From Faucicola sp902506225 (GTDB lineage Bacteria; Pseudomonadota; Gammaproteobacteria; Pseudomonadales; Moraxellaceae), in assembly GCA_902506225.1 (NCBI GenBank), contig LR733345.1:186001-250000 (forward strand): a stretch of 64,000 nucleotides of DNA, in the 5' to 3' direction. Under the pieces are notes generated by a model. It was given only the letters and a program-made list of their open reading frames with translations. It was not told where the DNA came from and ran no database searches. Below, in pieces: positions 1 through 8,843 of this stretch; within the stretch, counting starts at the first letter, position 1; every line of letters starts with the position of its first letter. The position numbers and the translations under genes were made by a program.

Positions 1-747
1 CGTCAGTGGCGTGCGCAAATCATGGGAAATACCAGCTAGCATAATATTGCGTTCTTTTTGGGTTTGGATCAGGTTATGAAACAGTCGGTTAAACGCCAAA
101 TTCACCTGACGAATCTCTGTTGAGCCTTCATTGGTCGCCAAATTGTTGGCATGTCCAAGGGTGATATAATCAATCGCCACTTTTTGTAGGCGTTTGAGCG
201 GGCGATTTAATTGTCTTACCAAAAACAAAATAGTCAGCAACGTGGCAAGCGGAATCCCCAATAAGAAAAAATAAATCGACGTTGGGCTATATTTGGCATA
301 AAACTTGACGGGCTCTTGCAGCCAAACATCCGGATGCGCGCTGTCTTGAATATACAAAATCGGTACGGGTTTGAATTTAAAATTGACCGATACAGGACGC
401 TGCATCACGGTTTCCATCTGTGTTGCCATCCGCTTAGTAAAATAATCCACCAAGGTTTTTTCTTGAAAAGAAGGTATCTGTTGTGGGTCAGTAATCACGT
501 TAATATGCGAGGCATCCATAATCCAGTTTTTAAGCTCGGGGTTGTTTTTAAAATCTTTATCCGCTTTATCAATCATTAACAGCTGATGGGCAAGATAAGT
601 CGCATGGTTTTGTAGCTCGGGTAAATACAGACTGCGCCAAAAAAACCACAGCGATAACGCCACGCTCACCAGCACCATCAACATCACCATCAAGGTGGTT
701 TGCCAAGTGTGGCTATAGCCTTTGAGTTTGGGTAAATGCGGTTTCAT
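1..747 (-). CDS. EnvZ-like sensor histidine kinase (N-terminal 249 codons; cut by window edge)
   Basis: Inner-membrane sensor of a two-component system. Translating the minus strand from the ATG at 747 gives a basic N-terminus, a first membrane segment at about residues 13-32, a periplasmic region of about 120 residues, a second membrane segment near 155-175, a HAMP linker, and the phospho-acceptor H-box ISHDLRTPLT, which ends exactly at the window edge. The residues before the H-box (MLAGISHDLRTPLT) closely resemble EnvZ/RstB-type kinases, so an OmpR-type partner is expected beyond the left edge. The ATP-binding domain lies outside the window. It is transcribed away from avtA. Family assignment is firm; the EnvZ identity is likely but not proven. 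Confidence 0.82.
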   Translation of the reverse strand, partial: MKPHLPKLKGYSHTWQTTLMVMLMVLVSVALSLWFFWRSLYLPELQNHATYLAHQLLMIDKADKDFKNNPELKNWIMDASHINVITDPQQIPSFQEKTLVDYFTKRMATQMETVMQRPVSVNFKFKPVPILYIQDSAHPDVWLQEPVKFYAKYSPTSIYFFLLGIPLATLLTILFLVRQLNRPLKRLQKVAIDYITLGHANNLATNEGSTEIRQVNLAFNRLFHNLIQTQKERNIMLAGISHDLRTPLT

Positions 748-811
748 GCTGGGGTATCCTGATGGTGGCTGTACAGCTGAGTCAAAACGGGCAACGGCAC
801 TTGCATCCTGC

Positions 812-817
812 TATAAT
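812..817 (+). promoter_or_regulatory. Candidate -10 box (TATAAT) for avtA
   Basis: A perfect TATAAT lies 34 bases upstream of the avtA start codon in the divergent gap with the kinase gene. No convincing -35 box is seen at the usual spacing, so this is a partial promoter call. Confidence 0.4.
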
Positions 818-851
818 ACGCAGATAGCTTGACAAAATTAAAGGGGCAATC

Positions 852-2174
852 ATGCAGTTTTCAAAGTTTGGTGAAAAGTTTACCAAAAATAGCGGTATTT
901 TGCAGTTAATGGATGATTTGGGCAACGCGCTTAACAGCGAGCAGCCGATTAATATGCTCGGCGGTGGCAATCCAGCACGGATTGATACAGTTAACCAAAC
1001 CTATTGGTCGGTATTTAAAACCCTAGCTGAAGGTGATATGGGCTCAATGGCCATCGAAAATATCGGAAACTACTCAACGCCGCAGGGCGATGCCAAGTTT
1101 ATTGCAGCATTGGTAGATTTTTTTAATCGCCATTATGACTGGCAGCTGTCCACAGACAATATCGCCCTGACCAATGGCTCACAAAACGCATTTTTTTATT
1201 TATTTAACTTGTTTGGTGGGCAGTTTGACGATACTAAACAAGGCAGCATAGATAAAAAAATTCTATTACCCCTTGCCCCAGAATATGTGGGTTATGCCGA
1301 TGCTCATGTAGATGGGCAGCATTTTATCGCAGTGCTACCCAGCATTGAATTTGTGCAACATCAAGGTGAAGACGGCTTTTTTAAATACCGAGTCGATTTT
1401 GACACCCTAGAAAATTTGGCTGAATTGCACAACGGCGAAATTGGGGCAATTTGTTGTTCCCGCCCCACCAACCCAACAGGCAACGTGCTGACTGATGACG
1501 AAATGGCGCGCCTTGAAGCGATTGCCAAGCGCTTTGATATCCCCCTGATTATCGATAATGCGTATGGGATGCCGTTCCCCAATATCATCTATAGCCAAGC
1601 CACGCTCAATTGGAATGAGCAAATTATTTTGTGCTTTAGCTTATCAAAAATCGGTTTGCCTGGGGTGCGTACAGGGATTGTGGTCGCCAATCCGCAGGTG
1701 GTCAAAGCGATTAGCAGCCTAAACGCGATTGTTAATTTAGCGCCGACCCGTTTTGGTGCGGCGATTGCGACGCCACTGCTACAAGATGACCGGCTAAAAG
1801 ATTTGTCTGATAACCATATTCGTCCGTTTTATCAAGGACAAGCCAAATTAGCCGTGCAGCTCCTAAAACAAGAACTGGGCGACTTGCCAAGCCCCTATAA
1901 CAATGCGATGAAAATCCACAAGCCTGAAGGTGCGATTTTCTTGTGGGTGTGGTTTAAAGATTTGCCGATAACCACGGTGGAATTGTATGAGCGATTAAAA
2001 GCTAAAGGCACATTGATTATCCCTAGCGAGCATTTCTTTGTTGGCGTGGATACCGAGAATTTTAGGCATGCCCATGAGTGCATTCGCTTAAGCATCGCCC
2101 AAGATGATGACACGCTGGAAAAAGGGATTACTACGATTGGGAAAGTGGTGAGGGCGGTTTATGCCAACCAGTAA
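852..2174 (+). CDS. avtA: Valine-pyruvate aminotransferase
   Basis: PLP-dependent class I/II transaminase that interconverts valine/2-oxoisovalerate and alanine/pyruvate in branched-chain amino acid metabolism; cytoplasmic. The 440-residue product matches AvtA throughout: an N-terminal FGEKFTKNSGI block, the NMLGGGNPA motif, NIALTNGSQNAFFYLFN, SRPTNPTGN, and the PLP-lysine context SLSKIGLPGVRTG (Lys near residue 266). Length fits the family. An AAGGGG ribosome site sits just before the ATG. It is a single gene followed by a bidirectional terminator shared with the convergent hisH. Confidence 0.95.
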   Translation: MQFSKFGEKFTKNSGILQLMDDLGNALNSEQPINMLGGGNPARIDTVNQTYWSVFKTLAEGDMGSMAIENIGNYSTPQGDAKFIAALVDFFNRHYDWQLSTDNIALTNGSQNAFFYLFNLFGGQFDDTKQGSIDKKILLPLAPEYVGYADAHVDGQHFIAVLPSIEFVQHQGEDGFFKYRVDFDTLENLAELHNGEIGAICCSRPTNPTGNVLTDDEMARLEAIAKRFDIPLIIDNAYGMPFPNIIYSQATLNWNEQIILCFSLSKIGLPGVRTGIVVANPQVVKAISSLNAIVNLAPTRFGAAIATPLLQDDRLKDLSDNHIRPFYQGQAKLAVQLLKQELGDLPSPYNNAMKIHKPEGAIFLWVWFKDLPITTVELYERLKAKGTLIIPSEHFFVGVDTENFRHAHECIRLSIAQDDDTLEKGITTIGKVVRAVYANQ

Positions 2175-2187
2175 AAACAAGCAATAA

Positions 2188-2212
2188 AAAAGGGCATACA
2201 TCGCGCCCTTTT
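2188..2212. terminator. Bidirectional terminator between avtA and hisH
   Basis: Perfect 8-bp stem AAAAGGGC/GCCCTTTT with a 9-base loop. The A and T runs on both sides allow it to work for both convergent genes. Confidence 0.8.
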
Positions 2213-2229
2213 ACTGTTGTTTTGAACAA

Positions 2230-2865
2230 CTAAATTTTCCACTCCACAAAATTCCTCAATAGCTGCAACCCTGCGGTATGGCTTTTTTCGGGGTGAAACT
2301 GGGTCGCAAACAAATTATCTTTAATCACGCTGGCACAAAACTCGACGCCATAATCACAGGTTGCTGCCACAATCGAAGTATCAGACGGCACACAATAAAA
2401 ACTATGTACAAAATAAAAATGGGTATTATCTTCAATCCCTTGCCATAGCGGATGCGCCAAATCCATATGGGTAATAGTATTCCAGCCCATATGCGGCACT
2501 TTAATGCGTTCGTTTTTGTCATCTAGCCAATGATCATCAAAGCGTTTGACGTCACCGCGCAATACCCCTAGACAGTCTATCCCGTCATTTTCTTTTGAGC
2601 GCTCAAACAACGCCTGCATCCCCACACAAATCGCCATCACAGGCTTATTAAATACAGCCGTTTTGACGGCATCAGCAATACCTGCTGCCTGCATCTCTGC
2701 CATGCAGTCGCGCATTGCCCCTACGCCAGGAAAGACAATTTTGTCCGCTGCCGCAATCACCGTAGGGTCACGCGTGATCGACACATCAGCGCCCACTGCC
2801 GTCAAGGCTTTACCTGCCGAATGTAAATTACCCATGCCATAATCTAACAATGCAACCTTTGTCAT
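2230..2865 (-). CDS. hisH: Imidazole glycerol phosphate synthase, glutamine amidotransferase subunit
   Basis: HisH hydrolyses glutamine and channels ammonia to HisF for the fifth step of histidine synthesis; cytoplasmic. The 211-residue protein is a class I (triad) amidotransferase: PGVGAMRDC oxyanion-region motif, nucleophile Cys80 in AICVGMQALFE, and the His/Glu pair in QFHPEKS (about 191/193). An AGGA ribosome site sits 7 bases before the ATG. No other his gene is adjacent in this window; the downstream neighbour is the convergent avtA. Family length and all catalytic residues are present. Confidence 0.95.
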   Translation of the reverse strand: MTKVALLDYGMGNLHSAGKALTAVGADVSITRDPTVIAAADKIVFPGVGAMRDCMAEMQAAGIADAVKTAVFNKPVMAICVGMQALFERSKENDGIDCLGVLRGDVKRFDDHWLDDKNERIKVPHMGWNTITHMDLAHPLWQGIEDNTHFYFVHSFYCVPSDTSIVAATCDYGVEFCASVIKDNLFATQFHPEKSHTAGLQLLRNFVEWKI

Positions 2866-3041
2866 CTGTTATCCTGTTGTCAAAAAAAGCCCAAAACTGC
2901 GATTAAGCGCTGATATCACTTGGCGCTAATCTATCTTTAATTACCAAAGAAGTTTTGAAAAATGCCAAAATAGCCATTATATTAATATCATCACATTGCT
3001 GCGCGAATAGCACTATTTGCAAAATTGTAAGGACAATAATA

Positions 3042-4046
3042 ATGGCAGAAAAAAACTATTATGACATTTTAGGCGTCGATAAAAAAGCCAGTGAAGCAGA
3101 TATTAAAAAAGCCTATCGCAAACTGGTACGACAATATCACCCTGATATCAACGACTCACCCGATGCCGACGCCAAAATGGGTGAAATCAATAACGCCTAT
3201 GAAACGCTTAAGGACGCTGAAAAACGCGCCCAATACGACTTAATGCTTAACAATCCTTATATGGGTCAAGGCTTTGGCGGTATGGGGGGCGGCATGGGCG
3301 GCGGTCAGGGCTTTAATGCCAATATGAGCCAAGCAGATTTGGATGAAATCCTTCGCCAGTTTGGCGGTGGGGCGGGCGGTCGTCAGTCGCAAGGCGCGGG
3401 TGGCTTTAGATTTGATGATATTTTCTCGACATTTGGGGGCGGTACAGGCGGGTTTTCAGACGGATTTGGTGGCAGACAGTCGCAACGCTCAAGCAAAGGC
3501 GACGATCAGCACGCCGAGTTATCAATTGATTTGAAAGCCACTTATGAAGGCGATACCCGTAAAATCAGCCTAAATTTACCCGTGCAAACCGCGACAGGGC
3601 TCGATTATCAAACCAAGACTATTGAAGTCAAAATCCCCAAAGGTATTGCCGAAGGGCAACAAATTCGCTTGGCAAAACAAGGCAATCCAAGCCCGTATGG
3701 CGGTGATAATGGCGATTTGTACCTAAAAATTAAATTTAATCACCCAGACAATATCCGTGTAGAAGGCAAAGGCGTTTTTCAAACGGTAGACGTTGCGCCT
3801 TGGGAAGCAGCTATGGGCGGTCAAATCACAGTCAATACACCTGCTGGCAAGGTCAATGTCAATGTACCAAAAAATAGCCGCACGGGTACCAATCTTCGCC
3901 TTAAAGGTAAAGGTATCCCAGCCAAAGAACCCGGTGATTTATATTTAAGCTTAAATATCGTGTTGCCAAAAATCGATAAAGACGCAGATATCCAAGCGTT
4001 TGAAGCGTTCAAATCGGCATTTGCCTCGTTTGTGCCAACACGCTAA
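3042..4046 (+). CDS. cbpA: DnaJ-like co-chaperone CbpA
   Basis: Type II J-domain protein that stimulates DnaK; the E. coli homologue also binds curved DNA. I chose the ATG at 3042 (334 aa) because a TAAGGA site precedes it and the J-domain starts at once (NYYDILGVDKKAS); a longer frame from 2955 has no homology. The J-domain spans about residues 4-70 with the HPD motif in RQYHPDIND. A Gly/Phe/Gln-rich linker follows (about 80-155), then the two C-terminal beta-barrel substrate-binding domains. There is no CxxCxGxG zinc region, which separates it from DnaJ. cbpM follows, as in other CbpA operons. Confidence 0.92.
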   Translation: MAEKNYYDILGVDKKASEADIKKAYRKLVRQYHPDINDSPDADAKMGEINNAYETLKDAEKRAQYDLMLNNPYMGQGFGGMGGGMGGGQGFNANMSQADLDEILRQFGGGAGGRQSQGAGGFRFDDIFSTFGGGTGGFSDGFGGRQSQRSSKGDDQHAELSIDLKATYEGDTRKISLNLPVQTATGLDYQTKTIEVKIPKGIAEGQQIRLAKQGNPSPYGGDNGDLYLKIKFNHPDNIRVEGKGVFQTVDVAPWEAAMGGQITVNTPAGKVNVNVPKNSRTGTNLRLKGKGIPAKEPGDLYLSLNIVLPKIDKDADIQAFEAFKSAFASFVPTR

Positions 4047-4047
4047 T

Positions 4048-4079
4048 CTATTGATAATTAAGCTCTATTGATAACTAAG
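4048..4079. repeat. 17-bp imperfect tandem repeat x2 just after the cbpA stop
   Basis: CTATTGATAATTAAG (4048-4062) recurs as CTATTGATAACTAAG (4065-4079), one mismatch, period 17. It starts one base after the cbpA TAA. Confidence 0.8.
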
Positions 4080-4158
4080 CAAAAAAAATAGGCAGTACAA
4101 TAAAAAAAATGACAAACCAGCACCAAACATAACTATAGAGACACAACAGGAGTGCAAC

Positions 4159-4485
4159 ATGGCTCACACCACCAATACGGATTTATCATTACGGTTAACC
4201 TTAGATGATTTGATTATGGCGAGTAGTTGGGATAAAAGCTGGGTATTAGCGCTAATGGATGAAGATATTATTTATGCTGAAACGCCTGCCATCGACAGCC
4301 AGCCTTATTTTAATAGCGCACAATTGACCACAGTGCGTCTTGCCTCACGCCTACGCCGTGATTTTGATGCCAGTCCGCAAGCGATTGGCTTAATACTATC
4401 GCTGCTTGACGAGCTAAGACCGCTTCGGCAGTTACAGCGGCAAATCACGCTCACGCGAATGGTTCATGATGTGGATGACAGCTAG
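4159..4485 (+). CDS. cbpM: Chaperone modulator CbpM
   Basis: CbpM binds the J-domain of CbpA and blocks its action. The 108-residue protein has the CbpM/MerR-like layout: an N-terminal strand/helix part, then the block VRLASRLRRDFDASPQAIGL, which resembles the E. coli CbpM region AVRLRHEL...GIAVALTLMDDI, and a C-terminal helix rich in Leu/Arg/Gln (LRPLRQLQRQI). An AACAGGAG ribosome site precedes the ATG. It lies 112 bases after cbpA in the same direction, so co-transcription is likely. The call rests on this motif match and the gene order. Confidence 0.85.
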   Translation: MAHTTNTDLSLRLTLDDLIMASSWDKSWVLALMDEDIIYAETPAIDSQPYFNSAQLTTVRLASRLRRDFDASPQAIGLILSLLDELRPLRQLQRQITLTRMVHDVDDS

Positions 4486-4512
4486 CAAACATCAAGTTAG
4501 CCAACATCAATT
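4483..4512. repeat. 15-bp imperfect tandem repeat x2 covering the cbpM stop codon
   Basis: TAGCAAACATCAAGT (4483-4497) and TAGCCAACATCAATT (4498-4512), two mismatches. The first TAG is the cbpM stop codon. Confidence 0.8.
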
Positions 4513-4530
4513 TGGGTGAATTTAATGTTA

Positions 4531-4566
4531 AAAAAGGGCGGGTTATAGTGTGATAATCCGCCCTTT
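4531..4566. terminator. Strong bidirectional terminator after cbpM
   Basis: Stem AAAAAGGGCGGGTTAT/ATAATCCGCCCTTTTT, one G-T pair, 4-base loop. It serves cbpM and the convergent DUF305 lipoprotein gene. Confidence 0.88.
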
Positions 4567-4586
4567 TTATTTGCTAAAACAAACGA

Positions 4587-5408
4587 TTATTGGGTATAAC
4601 CGTGGTTACGGAGCCAATTTTGTAGAAGTTGAATTTCGGCTTGTTGGGTATCGATTAGGGTATTGGTAAGGCTACGCACTTTGTCATCGTTACCATATTT
4701 GGCAACCACTTGGGAGAACGCAATCGCGCCTTTATGATGAATCAGCACGGTTTGGGCAAATGCTTGGTCGGCATTTTTAGTCATGACCGTGTCCACCATT
4801 TCTTGCTGCATGTCATCGATAATGCTATCGATTTCTTGCTGGGCTGCCACACTATCTGCCATCGGCTGATTAGGGTCCGCGGTGTTTTGAATCAGTTGCA
4901 TGGCAAGCCAATTCTGTAATATTTGTGATTCATTTTGGCGTGAGCTAATAATGTCTCGGGCTAAACCTAGCAGTTCAGGGTTTTTGCCATATCGCTGCTC
5001 AATACTGGCAAGCGCGATGGTTTCATCAAAATGACTCAGCATAGCTTTGACAAAAATCATATCAGGCGAGATGGGTATATAGTCAAATTGATTGAGGGCG
5101 GTTGGCTCACTGGCTGCAGCCGCATCGATACTTGGCTGCTTGATGACAGTAAAATACGCTTCTTGATAGTCATTGATGGTACTTGAGTCAGGCATCAAGT
5201 AGCCTTGTGCCAATTGACTGACGGTGAGCATGTTTTTATTAATTGCCTGTGTGTCTAATACTTGGGGCAATGGTTTATCATCAAATTCTTGGGGCGCGCT
5301 CGCGCTGACAGCCGTTTGGGGTGTTGGCTGCTGAGAATCAGATTGCTCACAACCAATCATGCTGATAACTGCGATGACAAGCAAGATTGATGGTGCGGTG
5401 TTGGCCAT
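4587..5408 (-). CDS. DUF305 lipoprotein (two DUF305-like halves)
   Basis: Exported lipoprotein of unknown role. The N-terminal hydrophobic stretch ends in a lipobox (SMIGC, Cys near residue 20), followed by a Ser/Gln/Pro-rich linker. Two related helical units follow: one around ML SHFDETIALASIEQRYGKNPE and another around VLIHHKGAIAFSQVVAKYG, each ending in an ILQNWL/LLQNWL helix. This repeats the HHxGAI...G...LA..I...Q..EI..L..WL pattern of DUF305, a family often found near metal-handling genes. Only the second half keeps the His-His pair. A GGGAG site precedes the ATG. Confidence 0.82.
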   Translation of the reverse strand: MANTAPSILLVIAVISMIGCEQSDSQQPTPQTAVSASAPQEFDDKPLPQVLDTQAINKNMLTVSQLAQGYLMPDSSTINDYQEAYFTVIKQPSIDAAAASEPTALNQFDYIPISPDMIFVKAMLSHFDETIALASIEQRYGKNPELLGLARDIISSRQNESQILQNWLAMQLIQNTADPNQPMADSVAAQQEIDSIIDDMQQEMVDTVMTKNADQAFAQTVLIHHKGAIAFSQVVAKYGNDDKVRSLTNTLIDTQQAEIQLLQNWLRNHGYTQ

Positions 5409-5463
5409 GCATCGGCTCCCATGCCTTGATTCTATACGGTGTATTTCGAAATGATGATTGTAA

Positions 5464-5502
5464 GCATTGACTGTATGCGTTGACTGTCAGCATTGATTAT
5501 CA
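5464..5502. repeat. 13-bp imperfect tandem repeat x3
   Basis: GCATTGACTGTAT, GCGTTGACTGTCA and GCATTGATTATCA follow each other without gaps, upstream of the DUF305 gene. Confidence 0.8.
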
Positions 5503-5577
5503 GTCTTAAGCAAAAGTATAAAGTAGGGCAAGCACAGTGACTATATCAATTGTGTCATGGCAGCTTGCTTATCATTT

Positions 5578-5622
5578 GCTAGCTGCTGATTGTGCTAGCT
5601 GGCGATTGTGCTAGCTGTCGCT
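5578..5622. repeat. 16-bp tandem repeat x2.8 reaching into the stop of the glycosylase-like gene
   Basis: GCTAGCTGCTGATTGT, GCTAGCTGGCGATTGT and then GCTAGCTGTCGC. The last copy contains the minus-strand stop codon (5611-5613), so the final codons of that gene are repeat-derived. Confidence 0.8.
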
Positions 5623-6276
5623 TCCAGGCAATATCCCCGCCAAGGTAAAAAACGCGCGATAAGCGGCTACTTTTTTCTCCAAGCTTTGCGGGTAAGCGCG
5701 CGAGGTCGATGGCAACCGATAAATACCAAATACTCGCCCAAAAGCGTTAACTTCAATGAACTGATTGGTTTTTGGCAGTTTATAGGGTGTTTGGCTGGGG
5801 TCAAAATAGGGTGACGCGGGGTCACTGATACTTTGGTTGACCAGCGCTATTAGCACTTCTGTGGCCTTGCCGCCGGTGGTATAAATCCACTTGACCTGCT
5901 CAAGCTGTGCCAAAACTTTACCCAAATCAACCGTAGCTACCACGGTCAGATGTTCATCAGCCGCATTGCCTTTTTCGCGGATGACGTGAGTGACTGAGGG
6001 ACATTCACCGATGTTATAAGCCAGTAAAAATGCTTTGATTTTTTCGGCATCAAAGCGTTTTTCATCACCGACTCGAAAATAATCGATATCATCAAAAAAC
6101 ACCTTGCCCATGATACGCCACATATCATTATAAAAATTGGGATAATGAAACTCCATGCACCATTTGTCAGGCGTGGGCGGCATGGTACCCATCATCAAGA
6201 CTTTGGTATCAGCAAAAAAGAAGTTACCAAATGGATGGGCTTCGACACGCGGGTCAGTCAATAAATCAGCAGACAT
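5611..6276 (-). CDS. Uracil-DNA glycosylase superfamily protein
   Basis: Probable member of the uracil-DNA glycosylase fold (MUG/UDG-like) of unproven activity. The 221-residue protein has the family opening VLMMGTMPP, where a Gly-rich loop replaces the GQDPYH/GINPG motif, then NFYNDMWRIMG (the NxFW-type base pocket) and a late VKWIYTTGGKATEVL strand-helix typical of the fold. The catalytic Asp/Asn of classical UDG is not obvious, so repair activity is uncertain. The start codon lies 1 base after the lptG stop, so it is the third gene of an lptF-lptG operon. Confidence 0.72.
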   Translation of the reverse strand: MSADLLTDPRVEAHPFGNFFFADTKVLMMGTMPPTPDKWCMEFHYPNFYNDMWRIMGKVFFDDIDYFRVGDEKRFDAEKIKAFLLAYNIGECPSVTHVIREKGNAADEHLTVVATVDLGKVLAQLEQVKWIYTTGGKATEVLIALVNQSISDPASPYFDPSQTPYKLPKTNQFIEVNAFGRVFGIYRLPSTSRAYPQSLEKKVAAYRAFFTLAGILPGSDS

Positions 6277-6277
6277 A

Positions 6278-7351
6278 TCAGTTTTTATTTCTAATTAAAT
6301 ACACGCCAAGCGTGGCACTGGCAATAATCGGTAACAGCACCATAAAAAATGGTGAAAATCCCGTGCTTAAACTGACAAACCCGACCAAATCTTGCAGATA
6401 ACTAAATACCAAGCCAAAGAGCAGAGCAATCACAATACGATAGCCCAAGCTTTGGTTACGCAAGGAGCCAAATACAAATGAACAAGCAACCAATACTAGC
6501 GATAACATGGCAAAAGGCGACAATAGTTTTTTCCAAAAGGCAACTTCATGCTCAAGCGAGCGGCGTTTGTCTTTGGCTAGGAGCTGTTGGTGCTGCCATA
6601 ATTCGGTCACTGACATGTTATCAGGGCTGCGTGTTAACAGATAAATCGCTGACGGCTCAATGGGTAATTGCAGCGTCATAGTCGGGATGGTAGTCAACTG
6701 ACTGTGACCATCGGCAGCGATGGTTAATTGTTTGATTTGTTGCAGCTGCCAGCCCGATGTCTTATCGGCGGTATTTTGACTGACAAAGCTGCCAGTATCG
6801 GCTTGTAGCACTTGCTGGATATGGGCAGTGTCGTCTAGCTGCCAAACTTTGATATTTTTGAGCTCACCTTTGGTATTGGCATAGTCAATATTGATGATAC
6901 GGTTGGCTTGTTTGTCCCAATAACCGTTAATGGCACTTGATAGCAAAGGCTTGTCATGTTTGACTTGGTGCGCTAATTGATTGCTAGTTGGCACTACATA
7001 CTGCCCAAGTAATAGCCCAATAATGACAAAAACAATCGCTGGTTGCATCACCCAACCGACTATTTTAAAGCGGCTGATACCTGCGGCTTGAATCACCGTC
7101 AGCTCACTGGTGTTGGCAAGCAAGCCTAGACCTACCACTGCACCTAACAGCGTGCCAAATGGCATATAGTCGAGTAAATCACTGGGTGCACTATAGGCAA
7201 TAAAACGCAAGGCATCTAAATAATTGTAATGATCATTGAGATCCTGCAACTCTGCCAGATAATCAAAGACGACTTTAAGTAGCCAAAGACCAATGATAGC
7301 CCCTGTCATGGCAAAAAGCGCTTGTTTTTTAACGTAACGAGATAAAATCAT
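6278..7351 (-). CDS. lptG: LPS export ABC transporter permease LptG
   Basis: One of the two inner-membrane permeases of the LptB2FGC complex, which extracts lipopolysaccharide and pushes it across the periplasm. The ATG at 7351 overlaps the lptF stop codon (ATGA), giving 357 residues starting MILSRYVKKQ, the usual LptG start; the longer upstream frame lies inside lptF. Membrane segments lie near residues 10-35, 55-80 and 100-120, then a periplasmic jellyroll domain, then three C-terminal segments (FAMLSLVLVACSFVFGSLR and following). Gene order lptF-lptG with divergent pepA is classical for gammaproteobacteria. Confidence 0.95.
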   Translation of the reverse strand: MILSRYVKKQALFAMTGAIIGLWLLKVVFDYLAELQDLNDHYNYLDALRFIAYSAPSDLLDYMPFGTLLGAVVGLGLLANTSELTVIQAAGISRFKIVGWVMQPAIVFVIIGLLLGQYVVPTSNQLAHQVKHDKPLLSSAINGYWDKQANRIINIDYANTKGELKNIKVWQLDDTAHIQQVLQADTGSFVSQNTADKTSGWQLQQIKQLTIAADGHSQLTTIPTMTLQLPIEPSAIYLLTRSPDNMSVTELWQHQQLLAKDKRRSLEHEVAFWKKLLSPFAMLSLVLVACSFVFGSLRNQSLGYRIVIALLFGLVFSYLQDLVGFVSLSTGFSPFFMVLLPIIASATLGVYLIRNKN

Positions 7352-8481
7352 GGCTGACCGCCTGGGGACAACTGACGATTTTGGCGACGATAGCGGACAC
7401 GATGTACCACGCGGCTTTGCCAATTTAACAACAATGCAAATGCGATAAAACCAACGATTAGCCAAATATACGCGTACTCACTAATGCGCTCTTTACTAAT
7501 GGCAGTGCGTAGCGAAATGATACTAATCGCACAGCTAGCAAATATGAGCACTGAAGGTAACAAACGAAGCCAGCGTCCTTGACGGGGGCGTACCTGTGCA
7601 AGCGGGGTAGCAAGCATCGCCGCAATGATAATCAGCCAAGGCATGGTAAAGCGATAGCCCAGCTCGGCTTTGACTTCGGGTTTTTGGGTATGGGCGAGCA
7701 GTTTGGCAGTGGTTTGGGTTTCGACATTGGTTTCGGTGATTTTTTCACTGGCAGGTTTTTCTAGGGTGATGCGATATTTTTCAAAACTGGCTTGGTTGTA
7801 CTTGGCGTTGTTGGTGCCAAGCTCATAGCGACGACCCTGAAACAAATCTAGCTGCATTGAGCTATCCGTGTCTTTACTGGGTACTTGATAGGCGCGCGTG
7901 GCGGTGATGATAACATCGTTTTTGGCGATTTTGCCGCTTTTGTCGGTTTGCTGTTGCACCACATATAGGTTTTTGAGTTCACGTTTTTCTTTATCAAATT
8001 CATCGACATACAGGTGATAGTTGCCACTGCTGATAAAGGTTTTTGGACGCACTAAATCCAGCAAACTACCGAGCGACTGGGTCTGCCAAATCTGCTCACT
8101 GTTAGACAGTCCCCATGGTTTTGCCAAAAGACTAATTCCCATTTGAAATATAAATAACCCAGTAATCAGCGGAATCATCAAACGCGTTAAACGGCCGCGA
8201 CTGATACCACTGGCAAACAGGACGCTCATCTCCTGATCCACGTACATACGACCGAGCACGAGCATCAGTGCGATAAAAAATGACAGCGGTAAAATCAGCT
8301 CAAGAAAGGTTGGAATGTTATAGCCAATAATAGCAAATAGCAAACCCACATCTAGCCTGCCTTCTGCAGCGATACCAAAATAGCGGATTAAGCGACCGCC
8401 GAGCATCAGCGCCATCAGAAATAACAGCACAATCGCAGTATTAGCGGCGACTTGTTGCGTCATATAGCGTCGTAATATCAC
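7348..8481 (-). CDS. lptF: LPS export ABC transporter permease LptF
   Basis: Partner of LptG in the lipopolysaccharide exporter. I place the start at the GTG at 8481 (377 aa), because an AGGTGG site lies 6 bases upstream and LptF proteins begin with a short basic stretch like ILRRYMTQQ; an in-frame ATG at 8505 has no clear ribosome site. Membrane segments sit near residues 15-35, 50-75 and 100-120, followed by a periplasmic beta-jellyroll (about 130-270) and three more C-terminal segments. Divergent from pepA, with a 362-base gap between them. Confidence 0.93.
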   Translation of the reverse strand: MILRRYMTQQVAANTAIVLLFLMALMLGGRLIRYFGIAAEGRLDVGLLFAIIGYNIPTFLELILPLSFFIALMLVLGRMYVDQEMSVLFASGISRGRLTRLMIPLITGLFIFQMGISLLAKPWGLSNSEQIWQTQSLGSLLDLVRPKTFISSGNYHLYVDEFDKEKRELKNLYVVQQQTDKSGKIAKNDVIITATRAYQVPSKDTDSSMQLDLFQGRRYELGTNNAKYNQASFEKYRITLEKPASEKITETNVETQTTAKLLAHTQKPEVKAELGYRFTMPWLIIIAAMLATPLAQVRPRQGRWLRLLPSVLIFASCAISIISLRTAISKERISEYAYIWLIVGFIAFALLLNWQSRVVHRVRYRRQNRQLSPGGQP

Positions 8482-8843
8482 AAGTAACCACCTAATATTA
8501 CTCAAAGATTAATCAATTCAAACAGCTAGGGAAGTAAATGCCAATATTGTACGACATCATACCACTCGGCGCATCTGTTAATCGGCTATTTTAGCGCGTT
8601 GCCGACAGATTATGAATATGAATACTGTAAGGTAACATTTCACAATGACTTTTCACCACCACTTTTTACAGCCGCTTTATCAAAGCCATTTTTACAAAGA
8701 CTTTTCACAACTGCATTTTACCCTACACAATGACGCCTGCTATCGCATCGCCCAATATGATAAGCCAATGCTATAACCCAAATACGATAATAGGTATGCT
8801 ATGATAATAGTTATTTCTTGATGACAATAATTAAGGAGCTTAA
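8482..8843. other. Divergent intergenic region lptF / pepA
   Basis: No gene is seen. Near pepA there is a TATGATAAT stretch at 8800-8808 that could hold a -10 box. The middle (about 8648-8722) shows degenerate repeated phrases such as GACTTTTCACCACC and GACTTTTCACAACT with CTTTTTACA-like blocks between them. Confidence 0.5.

Noticed and set aside
2955..3041. Upstream extension of cbpA
   Set aside because: The added 29 residues have no J-domain homology and the ATG at 3042 has the ribosome site.
6278..7465. Longer lptG starting inside lptF
   Set aside because: The extra 38 residues are a shadow of lptF; the ATGA overlap at 7348-7351 is the normal start.
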